Source: Brumimicrobium sp. (GTDB lineage: Bacteria > Bacteroidota > Bacteroidia > Flavobacteriales_D > Crocinitomicaceae). Taken from it: a stretch of DNA of 64,000 nucleotides. Positions within the stretch are counted from its first letter, which is position 1; every line of letters starts with the position of its first letter. Positions 8,689-16,866 of the stretch are shown here, piece after piece. The position numbers and the translations under genes are program-made. The stretch lies in NCBI GenBank assembly GCA_023957385.1, contig JAMLGZ010000001.1, positions 1,536,923-1,600,922 of the forward strand. The letters are read 5' to 3'. The notes under the pieces are model-generated. The model was not told the origin of the DNA. It made no database searches and was given only the letters and a program-made list of their open reading frames with translations.

Positions 8689-10142
8689 TATTTTGTTGGA
8701 ATTGCTTTTAATACATCAAGTAAGTAATCCCAAAAACGTTGTACAGAGCTAATTTGCACACGTTCGTCTGGAGAGTGAGCTCCGTATATATTTGGACCAA
8801 ATGAAATCATGTCTAAGCCATGTAAGTGTCCGCCCAAAATCCCACATTCTAAACCAGCGTGACAAGCCATAACTTTAGGTTCTTCTTTATATTTCTCTAC
8901 GTATAAATCACGCATTAATTTCGTAATTGCAGAATCTGGATTAGGTTCCCATGATGGATAATCTCCAGTTTGTTCTACATCTGCGCCTAATAGTTCAAAG
9001 GTACTTCGAATCGCTCTAGCTACATCTGCTTTAGTAGATTCTACACCACTTCTAAGTAGTGCTTGCGTAGTAAATTCACCGTTTTTAATGATTACTCGTG
9101 CCAATGAACTAGAAGTTTCTACAAAGTCAGCAACTTTTAAACTCATTTTAAAAACACCGTTGTGTACAGCATTAAGAGTCATTAACATGGCATTCTTATC
9201 ATACGTAGCTACCATTTTATCTGGAGTAGAAGTATCTTCTAAAACAATAGTTAAATCTTTTTCTACAGGTGTGTATTCAGCTTGGAAAGTGCTTAAGGTA
9301 GTTTTTAGATAGTCTTTAAACTTTGCTACGTCTTCGCTTGCAACTGAGATAATAGCAACAGCTTCTCGAGGAATAGCATTTCGTAAACCTCCACCATCGA
9401 ATTCATGTAAATGAAGATTGACAGGTGAATCAACTAAAAATCTCGCCATTAATTTATTCGCATTTCCTCTTCCTTTGTGGATATCCATTCCTGAGTGTCC
9501 ACCCATTAGACCTTTTAAATTAACTTTAAAAGAGCTAACTCCTGCAGGAGTGTCTTCTTCTTCATACTTGTAGAAAGTATTGTTATCTAGTCCTCCTGCA
9601 CAGCCAATGCTTAATTCGTCATCGTCTTCAGTATCTAGGTTTAGTAGAATTCTACCTTCATAAAATGAAGGGTCTAATTCTAAAGCTCCTGTCATTCCAG
9701 TTTCTTCGTCTATAGTAAACATAGCTTCAATGGCAGGATGAGGTATCGTAGAACTTGCCAAAATTCCCATTATGGTAGCAACACCAATACCGTTATCGGC
9801 ACCTAAAGTAGTTCCATCTGCTTTTACCCAATCTCCGTCCACTAACATCTGAATACCTTGCGTGTCAAAATCAAATTCTTTGTCGTTGTTCTTTTGAGTC
9901 ACCATATCCAAATGCGATTGAAGGATAACTATCTGACGATCTTCCATTCCTTCTGTTGCTGGCTTTTTGATGATTACGTTTCCAATTTTATCTCGATGTG
10001 TTTCCAATCCTAGTTTGTTTCCATAATCTACCATGAATTGAATAACTCTTTCTTCTTTCTTACTAGGTCTTGGAACTTGGTTTAAATCTGCAAAATTTTC
10101 CCATATTTCTTTAGGTTCAAGTGCTCTAACTGCGTCTGACAT
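8688..10142 (-). CDS. pepD: Aminoacyl-histidine dipeptidase (peptidase D, M20 family)
   Basis: 484 residues, the normal PepD length. A cytosolic zinc dipeptidase hydrolysing Xaa-His and other dipeptides. Metal and catalytic residues are visible: QSHLDM (H77, D79), TLGADNGIG (D116), IDEETGMTG (E146/E147) and the C-terminal MACHAGLECGI. The ATG at 10142 (MSDAVRALEPKEIW) is the homologous start; the open frame extends to 10301 but that extension is encoded by an intergenic repeat. A CAAAAATA (TATTTTTG on the minus strand) lies at 10177-10184. Confidence 0.95.
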   Translation of the reverse strand: MSDAVRALEPKEIWENFADLNQVPRPSKKEERVIQFMVDYGNKLGLETHRDKIGNVIIKKPATEGMEDRQIVILQSHLDMVTQKNNDKEFDFDTQGIQMLVDGDWVKADGTTLGADNGIGVATIMGILASSTIPHPAIEAMFTIDEETGMTGALELDPSFYEGRILLNLDTEDDDELSIGCAGGLDNNTFYKYEEEDTPAGVSSFKVNLKGLMGGHSGMDIHKGRGNANKLMARFLVDSPVNLHLHEFDGGGLRNAIPREAVAIISVASEDVAKFKDYLKTTLSTFQAEYTPVEKDLTIVLEDTSTPDKMVATYDKNAMLMTLNAVHNGVFKMSLKVADFVETSSSLARVIIKNGEFTTQALLRSGVESTKADVARAIRSTFELLGADVEQTGDYPSWEPNPDSAITKLMRDLYVEKYKEEPKVMACHAGLECGILGGHLHGLDMISFGPNIYGAHSPDERVQISSVQRFWDYLLDVLKAIPTK

Positions 10143-10234
10143 ATTTCTATTTTTTTGATTCGACTTCTTATTGGAACAAAAATAATAAGAAAATGTTGAA
10201 GTGGAATTTTTTTCAAGGAAACATTTGGAGGGAG

Positions 10235-10424
10235 TGGATAATTGAAAGTTGAAAGTTGAAAATTGAGCTTCTCTAAATAGAGTTGGCTGTTTTTTTAACA
10301 TTCTTTTTTGGTTTAAAAGCGGTTAACCTATTTCAGAGAATGACAAACGACATACTAACTTTCCTACCGATAGCTATCGGCATTCAACTTTCCACTTTCA
10401 ACTTTCAACTTTCAACTTTCCACT
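10235..10424. repeat. Intergenic heptad-repeat element in inverted arrangement
   Basis: The left arm (10235-10266) contains TTGAAAG-type heptads (AATTGAAAGTTGAAAGTTG). The right arm (10383-10424) contains the complementary heptads (ACTTTCAACTTTCAACTTTC). Between them is a short palindrome CCGATAGCTATCGG at 10367-10380. The two arms can form one large imperfect hairpin. Such heptads are common between genes in Bacteroidota; their origin is unclear. They account for the 284 bp between pepD and the next gene. Confidence 0.75.
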
Positions 10425-10426
10425 AA

Positions 10427-11821
10427 TTATAAGTTCTTTATAAATGTAAATCGTACAGACTTAACTCTTATCATACTTACCATGAGTAACAAAATAGGCA
10501 ACAATGGTACTAAATAACGCTCTTCATTCATACGCTGGAAAAAACTTAGATAAAATAGGTAAATCAGGCAAGCTAAAGCGATTAATTTCCATTCAATTTT
10601 TATGGGCTGGAATAAGATGAATAAGCAGGCTATAAATCCGAGATTAATCAACGCTACACAACAGATTCGTAGTATTTCCATCCACCAACTTCCACGAAAT
10701 GTTTTTTGAAAGATATATAAATTTAGTTGTGATTTAGTGAGTAAGTATTTTGCCGATAAGAAAGGAGTGACAATATAATTTGTAGTGAGATTTTTTCGTA
10801 GAAGCTTAGAATAGGTGTGATTTACAGTTTGGACAAATTCCCTTTCAGTTTGTAAGAAGTCTTCCGATTTTCCATAATCTTCTCGCTGATAAAGCTGGTT
10901 GAATTGAAGTAGCAAGGGAAATACATCTGTTTGAAATTGTTTAGGGATATGTGTGTTAAGGAGTTCAATTTCATCTTGATTTTGAGCAGAACAGGTTGAG
11001 CCAATGATTGTATGGAAGCGTTCTCCATCGTATTCCCAAATTTTAAAGAGTTTGGTTAATGCTTCGTGGCCTGGACGAAATAGTGATATGTTTTTATCAG
11101 AATAAATGGGGTGAATTCCCATCCATTCTTTAGCGATGAATGTTGTTCGTATATTCCAAATGATTAAAGGAAGAAAGGCGATGAGGAGTATGGTGATTTG
11201 TCGTTTTTCTTTTTGTACGATTGAAAACACCAGACACAAAAGAGGAAAAATGATTAATTGTGGTCGAACCAGCAATAATAAAATTGTACTAACCAAAAGT
11301 AGAGTTGATTTTTTCTTGAAGAAAGCATACATAGACTCTAAAAGTAGGAAAGGAGATATCCCCTCCGTAAGTGTATAGTACATGAACCCACTGTAAATGG
11401 GTAAAAGCGCAAAAATGCTTGTAAAGACAATCGTTTTTTTAGTTGATATTTGAAAATGTTCAAGGATTTTATAAAACAGAATAATAGAAAGCAAGTAGCT
11501 GAGCCATTGGATGAATTTAAGTCCCATGAACGCATTTTCTCCAAGTGTGAGGTAGGATAACAAATAAATAAATCCATAACCCGGAGGGCGTTGAAAATAC
11601 CGTGAAATTCCTTCTGAATTATCAGCCCATTCACCATTTTCTAGAAAATTTAGTGGAGGTGCAAGATAACTTGCATCATCTGCTGTTGGTATTGTTTGAA
11701 GATTTTCTGATTGTATAGAAACGAGTGTATGAAGATTAATTTCTTGCCAAATAAACGCAAGTACTGCTCCAATCAGAGCAATGAGTAGCATTTTGTAGTT
11801 ATGGCTTAGAAAAGACTTCAT
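10427..11821 (-). CDS. Polytopic membrane protein, GT-C glycosyltransferase-like
   Basis: 464 residues with about ten hydrophobic segments. After the first helix (KMLLIALIGAVLAFIWQ) a periplasmic loop holds TADDASYLAPPLNFLENGEW, then RYFQRPPGYGFIYLL. An acidic loop motif followed by R-x-P-G-Y is the arrangement seen in GT-C enzymes of the PMT/ArnT type, which transfer sugars from lipid-linked donors outside the inner membrane. The C-terminus (EERYLVPLLPILLLM) also fits that group. The exact substrate cannot be told. The neighbouring repeats begin 55 bp upstream of the start codon. Confidence 0.6.
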   Translation of the reverse strand: MKSFLSHNYKMLLIALIGAVLAFIWQEINLHTLVSIQSENLQTIPTADDASYLAPPLNFLENGEWADNSEGISRYFQRPPGYGFIYLLSYLTLGENAFMGLKFIQWLSYLLSIILFYKILEHFQISTKKTIVFTSIFALLPIYSGFMYYTLTEGISPFLLLESMYAFFKKKSTLLLVSTILLLLVRPQLIIFPLLCLVFSIVQKEKRQITILLIAFLPLIIWNIRTTFIAKEWMGIHPIYSDKNISLFRPGHEALTKLFKIWEYDGERFHTIIGSTCSAQNQDEIELLNTHIPKQFQTDVFPLLLQFNQLYQREDYGKSEDFLQTEREFVQTVNHTYSKLLRKNLTTNYIVTPFLSAKYLLTKSQLNLYIFQKTFRGSWWMEILRICCVALINLGFIACLFILFQPIKIEWKLIALACLIYLFYLSFFQRMNEERYLVPLLPILLLMVSMIRVKSVRFTFIKNL

Positions 11822-11876
11822 AACGTAAAACTATATAAAACTTTGGAATATATAATCCGTTGTGGAGTTACAAAAT

Positions 11877-11967
11877 AAGTAGCATTTATTTGTCTTGTCT
11901 TTTTGCCTACTTTTTTGACAAGAAAAAAGTAAGGTGATAAATTAAAATTTGTATATTTCGATTATGA
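11877..11967 (+). repeat. Cassette-boundary repeat R1 (right part)
   Basis: Carries the conserved right end of the array repeat: AGCATTTATTTGTCTTGTC, then CTTTTTGCCTAC, the hairpin TACTTTTTT-gacaag-AAAAAAGTA, and GGTGATAAATTAAAATTTG. It matches R4 (17280-17368) through to ATTATGAA, where homology stops exactly at the start of the decayed cassette gene. Confidence 0.85.
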
Positions 11968-12262
11968 AACGCACACTGCAAAATCACATACTAGTGATGC
12001 GACTGATGAAATCCAAGCATACACAAGACAATCGTATTATAATGGAAATATTTCTATAAGAAAAATGAGTGCAAACGATGTTAGAAACTTACATGAAAAT
12101 TATCAGGGCTTAAAAGATGGACCGTTATCAGTTGGTGCTAAAGTGCAAGAAGTGTTTTAAGGAAGAAGTATTGATTATGATAAATGGTTAAAGGAAATTG
12201 GTACTGAAAAGGCAACAAGCATTTTTGATCCAATTATATTTAATGAAATTATAAGAAAGTAA
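11967..12262 (+). pseudogene. Remnant of an unidentified gene, truncated at the repeat and with an internal stop
   Basis: One frame reads ETHTAKSHTSDATDEIQAYTRQ and onward for about 63 codons, meets a TAA at 12158-12160, and continues in the same frame for 33 more plausible codons (GRSIDYDKWLKEIGTEK...FNEIIRK) to a TAA at 12260. The 5' part is missing because the array repeat begins at the left junction. I do not recognise the family; the compact charged tail before a small secreted protein is reminiscent of polymorphic toxin C-termini, but that is a guess. Its stop overlaps the next start (TAATG). Confidence 0.55.
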
Positions 12263-12816
12263 TGATTTATATAAAAAAATATTTTATTCTATTGTTTTTA
12301 ACTTTAAGTTTTCCTCTATTTTCTCAAATTGAGTTTGAAATTGATGGTGGAAAGATTGTTATAGATAAATACGATAATGGTGTGTTTATTCCATCAAACT
12401 CAAATGATTTAATAGTAACTTTAAAAGTTAAACAAAAAGGGGATAGCATTAAACTTAACAGTTACTATTCAGAAGATTCATTAAACCATGTAGAGTTTTA
12501 TTTTTTTGGAAAGTCAAATCCAGATAGTATAACTATTAAATTTATTTCTATAGGTTCCTGTCCTATCGGTTTTTTAAGACTTGAAGGTTTTGACAAACAA
12601 TTTAATTTAAAATATTCATATTCTTTATTCAGTGATATTATAAAAATCCCTACCGACCAGTTAAAATATTTTCAGATTATTGCTTTTAATGCTAAAAGTA
12701 AATTATTTTCAATTGATGATTTTTTTATTAAAGGTAATATGATATTTCTATATGATTATATAGCTCCTCGTAATATAAAAAATTACAAATTCTTTGATAT
12801 GATGATTAAAAAGTAA
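12262..12816 (+). CDS. Small secreted protein of unknown function
   Basis: 184 residues. The N-terminus is a clear signal peptide (YFILLFLTLSFPLFSQ), so the product is exported to the periplasm or beyond. The remainder is rich in beta-forming and aromatic residues (FEIDGGKIVIDKYDNGVF, NHVEFYFFGKSNPDSIT) with no motif I recognise and only one cysteine after the signal. The start ATG overlaps the stop of the decayed gene before it, so the pair was once an operon, for example an effector with a partner. It is the last gene of cassette 1, before repeat R2. Confidence 0.75.
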   Translation: MIYIKKYFILLFLTLSFPLFSQIEFEIDGGKIVIDKYDNGVFIPSNSNDLIVTLKVKQKGDSIKLNSYYSEDSLNHVEFYFFGKSNPDSITIKFISIGSCPIGFLRLEGFDKQFNLKYSYSLFSDIIKIPTDQLKYFQIIAFNAKSKLFSIDDFFIKGNMIFLYDYIAPRNIKNYKFFDMMIKK

Positions 12817-12817
12817 T

Positions 12818-13020
12818 TACCTCGCTACTTCCAAGGCAACCGCGCTACTTCCGAGATAACCGTAGCGAAGCGAAGCTCACTGACCAACGGGAAGTACAAT
12901 CAAATAAACCCCATAAATTATTAGAGACATTATCTTCCCATTCCCCAATCTCCATTCTGAAAAGCCAACCCAAAGCGCGTCGGCCAGACAAAAAAGCGGG
13001 AAGTAGCATTTTTTTAGCTT
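12818..13020 (+). repeat. Cassette-boundary repeat R2 (internally deleted)
   Basis: Contains GCTACTTCCGAGATAA (shared with R3) and GAAAAGCCAACCCAAAGC, GCGTCGGCCAGACAAAAAAG then GCGGGAAG joined directly to TAGCATTTTTTT. Compared with R3 and R5 it lacks the 100-bp palindromic middle; the missing part lies between the short direct repeats GCGGGAAG and GCGGGGAGG. The right part is diverged (AGCTTGTAAG). Confidence 0.85.
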
Positions 13021-13038
13021 GTAAGTTATAGAGCATGA

Positions 13039-13116
13039 ATATACATCATTGTAAACGGTATTCTATTCTTAATTTACGGATTAACAACCTATTCAATAGG
13101 AAAAGCTAAACAATAA
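13039..13116 (+). pseudogene. Possible C-terminal remnant of a membrane protein
   Basis: A 25-codon frame directly after R2 reads IYIIVNGILFLIYGLTTYSI and ends GKAKQ, TAA. It looks like the last membrane helix and basic tail of a lost protein, but it is short and could be chance in AT-rich DNA. Confidence 0.25.
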
Positions 13117-13184
13117 TATCCAATTTGAGAATAATCGGATAAACACAACTATTTATAAATGATATTTTCTAAATTTGCTATTAT

Positions 13185-14495
13185 ATGCCTGAACAGCAAA
13201 ATATAGAATACAAAAGTGCTTGGCACGATGATTACCTAAAATGGGTTTGTGGTTTTGCAAACGCACAAGGTGGCGTTATTTTTATCGGGAAAGATGATAA
13301 TGGAAAAGTTGTAGGAATTTCGGATTACAAAAAACTAATGGATGATATTCCCAACAAAATCCGTAACGCCATGGGAATTACTGTTGAGGTAAATTTACAT
13401 GAAGAATCAGAAAAGTACTTTATTGAAATTGTTACACTTCCCTATACTGTTCCTGTTTCTTTGCGTGGCAGATATTATTACCGTAGTGGTAGTACCAAAC
13501 AGGAATTGACTGGGAATTCACTCAACGAATTTCTACTCCATAAATCGGGAAAAACTTGGGATGATGTAATTGAACCGAGAGCAACTTATGACGATATTGA
13601 TGAAAATACGTTTTTGGCTTTCTTAAAAATGTCAGAAGAAAAAGGACGTTTGCCAGATGTAGTTGGCTTGACAGCCCAACAAATCTTTGAAAAACTACTG
13701 CTTACTGAAAATGGTAATTTGAAACGTGGTGCATTGGTCTTGTTTGGCAAGAATCCCGAACGTTTTTATCCTACTAATTTTGTAAAAATTGGTCGCTGGG
13801 AAGGCAACAATATTTTATTTCACGATGTGGAAGAAGGTAATTTATTTACGCTATTACGGAACGTAACCAACAAGCTCAACAATAACTATCTGAAACAAAA
13901 AATCCATTTTGAAGGATTGTATCGTATAGAAACAGGCGAATATCCACGAGAAGCAATGCGAGAAATGTTACTGAATGCTTTGGTACATCGCAGTTATATG
14001 GGTGCTCCTATCCAAATCCGTGTTTATGACGACAAAATAAACATTTGGAATGACGGAGGTTTGCCGACTGGAATTAGTTTGGAATCACTAAAACGTCCAC
14101 ATTCATCAAATCCACGGAATCCAATTATTGCAGGAGTTTGTTTTAAAGGCGGTTTAATTGATGCTTGGGGTAGCGGAACGGTAAAAATTATTGAAACATG
14201 CCTACAAGCAGAGCTTCCTGAACCTGAGTTTGTTGAGCAAGATGGTGGATTTTTAGTTACACTTTTTAAAAACAACTTGACAGATGAACAACTACTTAGA
14301 CTTGGTTTAAATGACAGACAAATAAAAGCTGTTGGGTATGTGAAAGAAAAAGGAAAGATTACGAATAAGGAGTACCAAACTTTAAACTCAATTAGCGAAC
14401 GAACAGCGTCTAGAGAGTTATCTCAATTGGCAGATAAACAAGTTTTGAAGAGTTCAGAAACTAAGGGGGCAGGTTCTTATTTCTACCTTTCATAA
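13185..14495 (+). CDS. Schlafen/AlbA_2-domain ATP-binding transcriptional regulator-like protein
   Basis: 436 residues, COG2865 type. Residues about 1-110 are the AlbA_2 (divergent AAA-4, Schlafen-like) domain: NIEYKSAWHDDYLKWVCGF, then ANAQGGVIFIGKDDNGKVVG. Residues about 255-345 are a GHKL-like ATP-binding domain (REMLLNALVHRSY, INIWNDGGLPTGI, AWGSGTVKII). Residues about 370-436 are a winged helix (ITNKEYQTLNSISERTASREL). These proteins are frequent in mobile and defence islands; a role in regulation or phage response is inferred only. A TAAATTTG box ends 6 bp before the ATG, so a leaderless transcript is possible. Cassette 2 of the array. Confidence 0.85.
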   Translation: MPEQQNIEYKSAWHDDYLKWVCGFANAQGGVIFIGKDDNGKVVGISDYKKLMDDIPNKIRNAMGITVEVNLHEESEKYFIEIVTLPYTVPVSLRGRYYYRSGSTKQELTGNSLNEFLLHKSGKTWDDVIEPRATYDDIDENTFLAFLKMSEEKGRLPDVVGLTAQQIFEKLLLTENGNLKRGALVLFGKNPERFYPTNFVKIGRWEGNNILFHDVEEGNLFTLLRNVTNKLNNNYLKQKIHFEGLYRIETGEYPREAMREMLLNALVHRSYMGAPIQIRVYDDKINIWNDGGLPTGISLESLKRPHSSNPRNPIIAGVCFKGGLIDAWGSGTVKIIETCLQAELPEPEFVEQDGGFLVTLFKNNLTDEQLLRLGLNDRQIKAVGYVKEKGKITNKEYQTLNSISERTASRELSQLADKQVLKSSETKGAGSYFYLS

Positions 14496-14610
14496 GAATA
14501 ACGCTATATTAAAGCCAATAGCGCCATAATAACGCCATGATAAAGCCAACACTATTTGCAAGCACATTGTCAAAGTCACACAACCTAACCACACAAAGCC
14601 AAACTTTGCC

Positions 14611-14874
14611 ACGCTACTTCCGAGATAAAATCAAACAAAAACCTTCAATCCAACGAAGTGTGATATATAAAGAATTGTTCACCAGTATTTTACAAAATAA
14701 AAATCGTAAATTTTTTAAACTTTCTCAATCCCCCTCATGAAAAGCCAACCCAAAGCGCGTCGGCCAGACAAAAAAGCGGGAAGCAGCGCGCGTGAATGGC
14801 AAATGCTCGTGGAGACGTACGATCGTACGCCCTTACAAGCATTTGCCAGAGCGGGGAGGTAGCATTTTTTTGTC
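14611..14874 (+). repeat. Cassette-boundary repeat R3, left part (split by IS3)
   Basis: Full-length type repeat: ACGCTACTTCCGAGATAA, an AT-rich arm, GAAAAGCCAACCCAAAGC, the GC-rich block with GCGTCGGCCAGAC, a 50-base hairpin (14797-14846; arms GGCAAATGCTCGT/ACAAGCATTTGCC) whose tip carries GTACGATCGTAC, then GCGGGGAGGTAGCATTTTTTTGTC cut by the IS. The GC-rich core contrasts with the AT-rich surroundings. The 14537-14740 open frame overlaps this repeat and is not considered coding. Confidence 0.9.
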
Positions 14875-14927
14875 TGTCTTGTCCTGAAATAGGTTTACAC
14901 ATTTATTAACCATAAAAAGTGTAAACA

Positions 14928-15344
14928 ATGCAAAAAAGTAAAGTCAATTTAGGACTAAAATCTTCGGGAGAATTTAATTTAGAAGAACGGAGGCAAATCA
15001 TTGAAGAATATCTTCAATCAGATTGTACTAAAAGAGAAATCTGGTATAAATATACCGGTCAAGAACATGAAAAAGGTTATCTTTTAAATTGGATGCGTCA
15101 ACTAGGTTACCAAGTTCCAGAGAAAAGAGTTAAATTTGTTTCGACTAAAACACTAGCTATGAGCAACAAAGCCAAAGAATCGGTAGAAGTAACTCAATTA
15201 AAGGAAAAAATTAAACAGCTAGAAAAGGCACTAGTCAGCTCTGAACTAAGAGCCACTGCGTATGAAACAATGATTGAAATTGCAGAAAAGGAGCTAAAAA
15301 TAAGTATTAAAAAAAAGTCCAATACCAAACAATCTTTACGATAA
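14928..15344 (+). CDS. IS3-family transposase OrfA
   Basis: 138 residues. An N-terminal helix-turn-helix (FNLEERRQIIEEYLQSDC, TKREIWYKYTG) should bind the IS ends, and a leucine-zipper-like coiled coil follows (VTQLKEKIKQLEKALVSSEL). It ends three codons before OrfB in another frame. A slippery A AAA AAG run near its 3' end allows a -1 shift into OrfB, the usual way IS3 elements make the OrfAB transposase. Confidence 0.92.
   Translation: MQKSKVNLGLKSSGEFNLEERRQIIEEYLQSDCTKREIWYKYTGQEHEKGYLLNWMRQLGYQVPEKRVKFVSTKTLAMSNKAKESVEVTQLKEKIKQLEKALVSSELRATAYETMIEIAEKELKISIKKKSNTKQSLR
15310..15317 (+). other. Programmed -1 frameshift slippery site (A7G)
   Basis: A run of eight A ending in G at 15309-15317 is read AAA AAA AAG in OrfA. 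A -1 slip gives AAA then GTC at 15317, which is in the OrfB frame with no stop before the OrfB ATG (VQYQTIFTIKMRQPKIG). This matches the canonical IS3-family A6G signal. Confidence 0.8.
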
Positions 15345-15346
15345 AA

Positions 15347-16255
15347 ATGCGTCAACCTAAAATAGGATTAAGCAAATTATGCTGGTTGTTTGGTGTTACT
15401 CGTCAGGCATATTATCAGAGTTTTTATAGAGCAGAATTTCAAGAAATTGAACAAGCTTTAGTATTAAAAGAAGTCATTTCTATTAGAAATAATCATCCAA
15501 GAATAGGAACTAGGAAGCTGTACATTATGTTGGAAAGTTTTCTGCTAGAGCACCAAATAAAAATGGGGAGAGATGCTTTGTTTGACTTGCTTTCCCTACA
15601 TACTTTATTGATTAGAAGGAGAAAAAGAGTCATCAGAACAACCCAGTCTAATCACTGGATGAGAAAATACCCCAACTTAATAAGAGCATTTATTCCAACT
15701 GCTCCTAACCAGTTATGGGTAAGTGATATAACTTATTGGAAAACAGGATTTGGTGTTTTGTATATTTCTTTAATTACAGATGCTTTTAGTCATAAAATAA
15801 TTGGTTATAACCTAGCTCAATCTCTTGAAGCCATTGAGAGTTTAAAGGCTCTTAAAATGGCATTAAAGCAGGATATATTGTCGCAAAATCTTATTCATCA
15901 TTCTGACAGAGGGAGTCAGTATTGCAGCTATAAATATGTAAATCTCTTAAATAGTTATGATGTTCAAATAAGTATGACTGAATCTGGAGATCCGTTAGAA
16001 AATGCCGTTGCAGAAAGGGTTAATGGAATACTAAAAGAAGAATATTTAGAGTATTATAAAGTAAGAACTTTTAAGCAGGCTAAGGAGTTATTTGACAAGG
16101 TGGTTGTTCTGTATAATGAACATAGACCTCACATGAGTATTGGGAATCAAACTCCTAATAAGGTTCATTTAGGAGAGGTGGAAAAGGGCGAAAGGAAATG
16201 GAAAACATATTATAGAAAAGTAAATCAAGAACAAAAAAGTGAAGAGTGTGTATAG
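15347..16255 (+). CDS. IS3-family transposase OrfB (DDE integrase catalytic domain)
   Basis: 302 residues with an HTH_21-like segment (RNNHPRIGTRKLYIMLE) and the rve catalytic core. The DDE triad is visible: D in WVSDITYW, D in IHHSDRGSQY and E in NAVAERVNGILKEEYLE. The conserved YNEHRPHMSIGNQTPNKV end is typical. Likely expressed mostly as the OrfAB fusion. All key residues are intact, so the element may be active. Confidence 0.95.
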   Translation: MRQPKIGLSKLCWLFGVTRQAYYQSFYRAEFQEIEQALVLKEVISIRNNHPRIGTRKLYIMLESFLLEHQIKMGRDALFDLLSLHTLLIRRRKRVIRTTQSNHWMRKYPNLIRAFIPTAPNQLWVSDITYWKTGFGVLYISLITDAFSHKIIGYNLAQSLEAIESLKALKMALKQDILSQNLIHHSDRGSQYCSYKYVNLLNSYDVQISMTESGDPLENAVAERVNGILKEEYLEYYKVRTFKQAKELFDKVVVLYNEHRPHMSIGNQTPNKVHLGEVEKGERKWKTYYRKVNQEQKSEECV

Positions 16256-16505
16256 GTTTTTTTTAGGCATTAAGACCTCTAAAGTATTTAGAAAAGGGCT
16301 AACAAAAGTTAGCCCCATAACAAAGTTTAATACTTCGTCGGTCGTCGATTTATCCCTGATAAGTTGCTCCTCAGCAGAGCTTATTTCCGTTTCCATCGAT
16401 AATGCAAAAATAAATAAAATGTAAATGAATTTTAGGATTAAAATAAAATGTAAATTTATAACAGGATTAAAGAGAAAAAGTGTAAACTTTTTTTAGGACG
16501 AGACA

Positions 16506-16552
16506 GTCTTGTCTTTTTGCCTACTTTTTTGACAAGAAAAAAGTAAGGAAAC
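16506..16552 (+). repeat. Cassette-boundary repeat R3, right part
   Basis: Continuation of R3 after the IS: GTCTTGTCTTTTTGCCTAC, hairpin TACTTTTTT-gacaag-AAAAAAGTA, then AGGAAACTA. It directly abuts the stop codon of the decayed toxin gene on the other strand. Confidence 0.9.
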
Positions 16553-16866
16553 TATTTGGTTTTTAATTTTTTAGGGTCCTGCCTTGTATCAAACACATTA
16601 GCAATAACAATTCGTTTGGCATTCTTATTTATGAAATACACAATCTTGTAATTTGTATAAACCAAGTATCTAAATTCGCGTTCGTCGTCTTTTAAAATTT
16701 CTTCTATCTGCCCCATTTCAGGCATTTTATCTAATTCTATTGTTTGGTTTACTATACCATTTACGATTTTTTTTTACAATTGCCAAACTTGCTCTAAACT
16801 TGTAGTAGTCGAATATTTCTCCCAGTTTATTTTTTGCAATCTCAGACCAAAAAACTTCTAATTCCA
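16552..16866 (-). pseudogene. RelE/ParE-family toxin, frameshifted in a homopolymer
   Basis: The start ATG at 16866 overlaps the antitoxin 3' end. Frame 1 reads MELEVFWSEIAKNKLGEIF, DYYKFRASLAIVKK and then leaves the family; after the 9-base A run (plus-strand T run 16767-16775) frame 2 continues KIVNGIVNQTIELDKMPEMG, EFRYLVYTNYKIVYFI and FDTRQDPKKLKTK, TAG. The two halves together are a complete ParE/RelE toxin of about 104 residues. One base too many (9 instead of 8) breaks it, so the toxin is probably inactive, or the run is a phase-variable or sequencing-sensitive tract. Confidence 0.85.

Larger units (their letters stand above)
14875..16505 (+). mobile_element. Intact IS3-family insertion sequence (1631 bp)
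   Basis: Terminal inverted repeats: left TGTCTTGTCCTGAAATAGG then TTTACAC, right end complementary to TGTCTCGTCCTAAAAAAAG then TTTACAC. A 3-bp target duplication GTC (14872-14874 and 16506-16508) flanks it. Removing the IS and one GTC restores the uninterrupted repeat sequence seen in R4 and R5. It holds OrfA, OrfB and about 250 bp of 3' non-coding DNA with a perfect hairpin GGGCTAAC-aaaa-GTTAGCCC (16296-16315). A relic of the same right end lies at 49817-50070. Confidence 0.95.

Noticed and set aside
10143..10301. N-terminal extension of pepD
   Set aside because: The extra codons come from the intergenic heptad repeat, and family alignment starts at MSDAVRALEP.
14537..14740. Small open frame of 67 codons after the Schlafen gene
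   Set aside because: It lies over the array repeat R3, has low-complexity content and no coding features.
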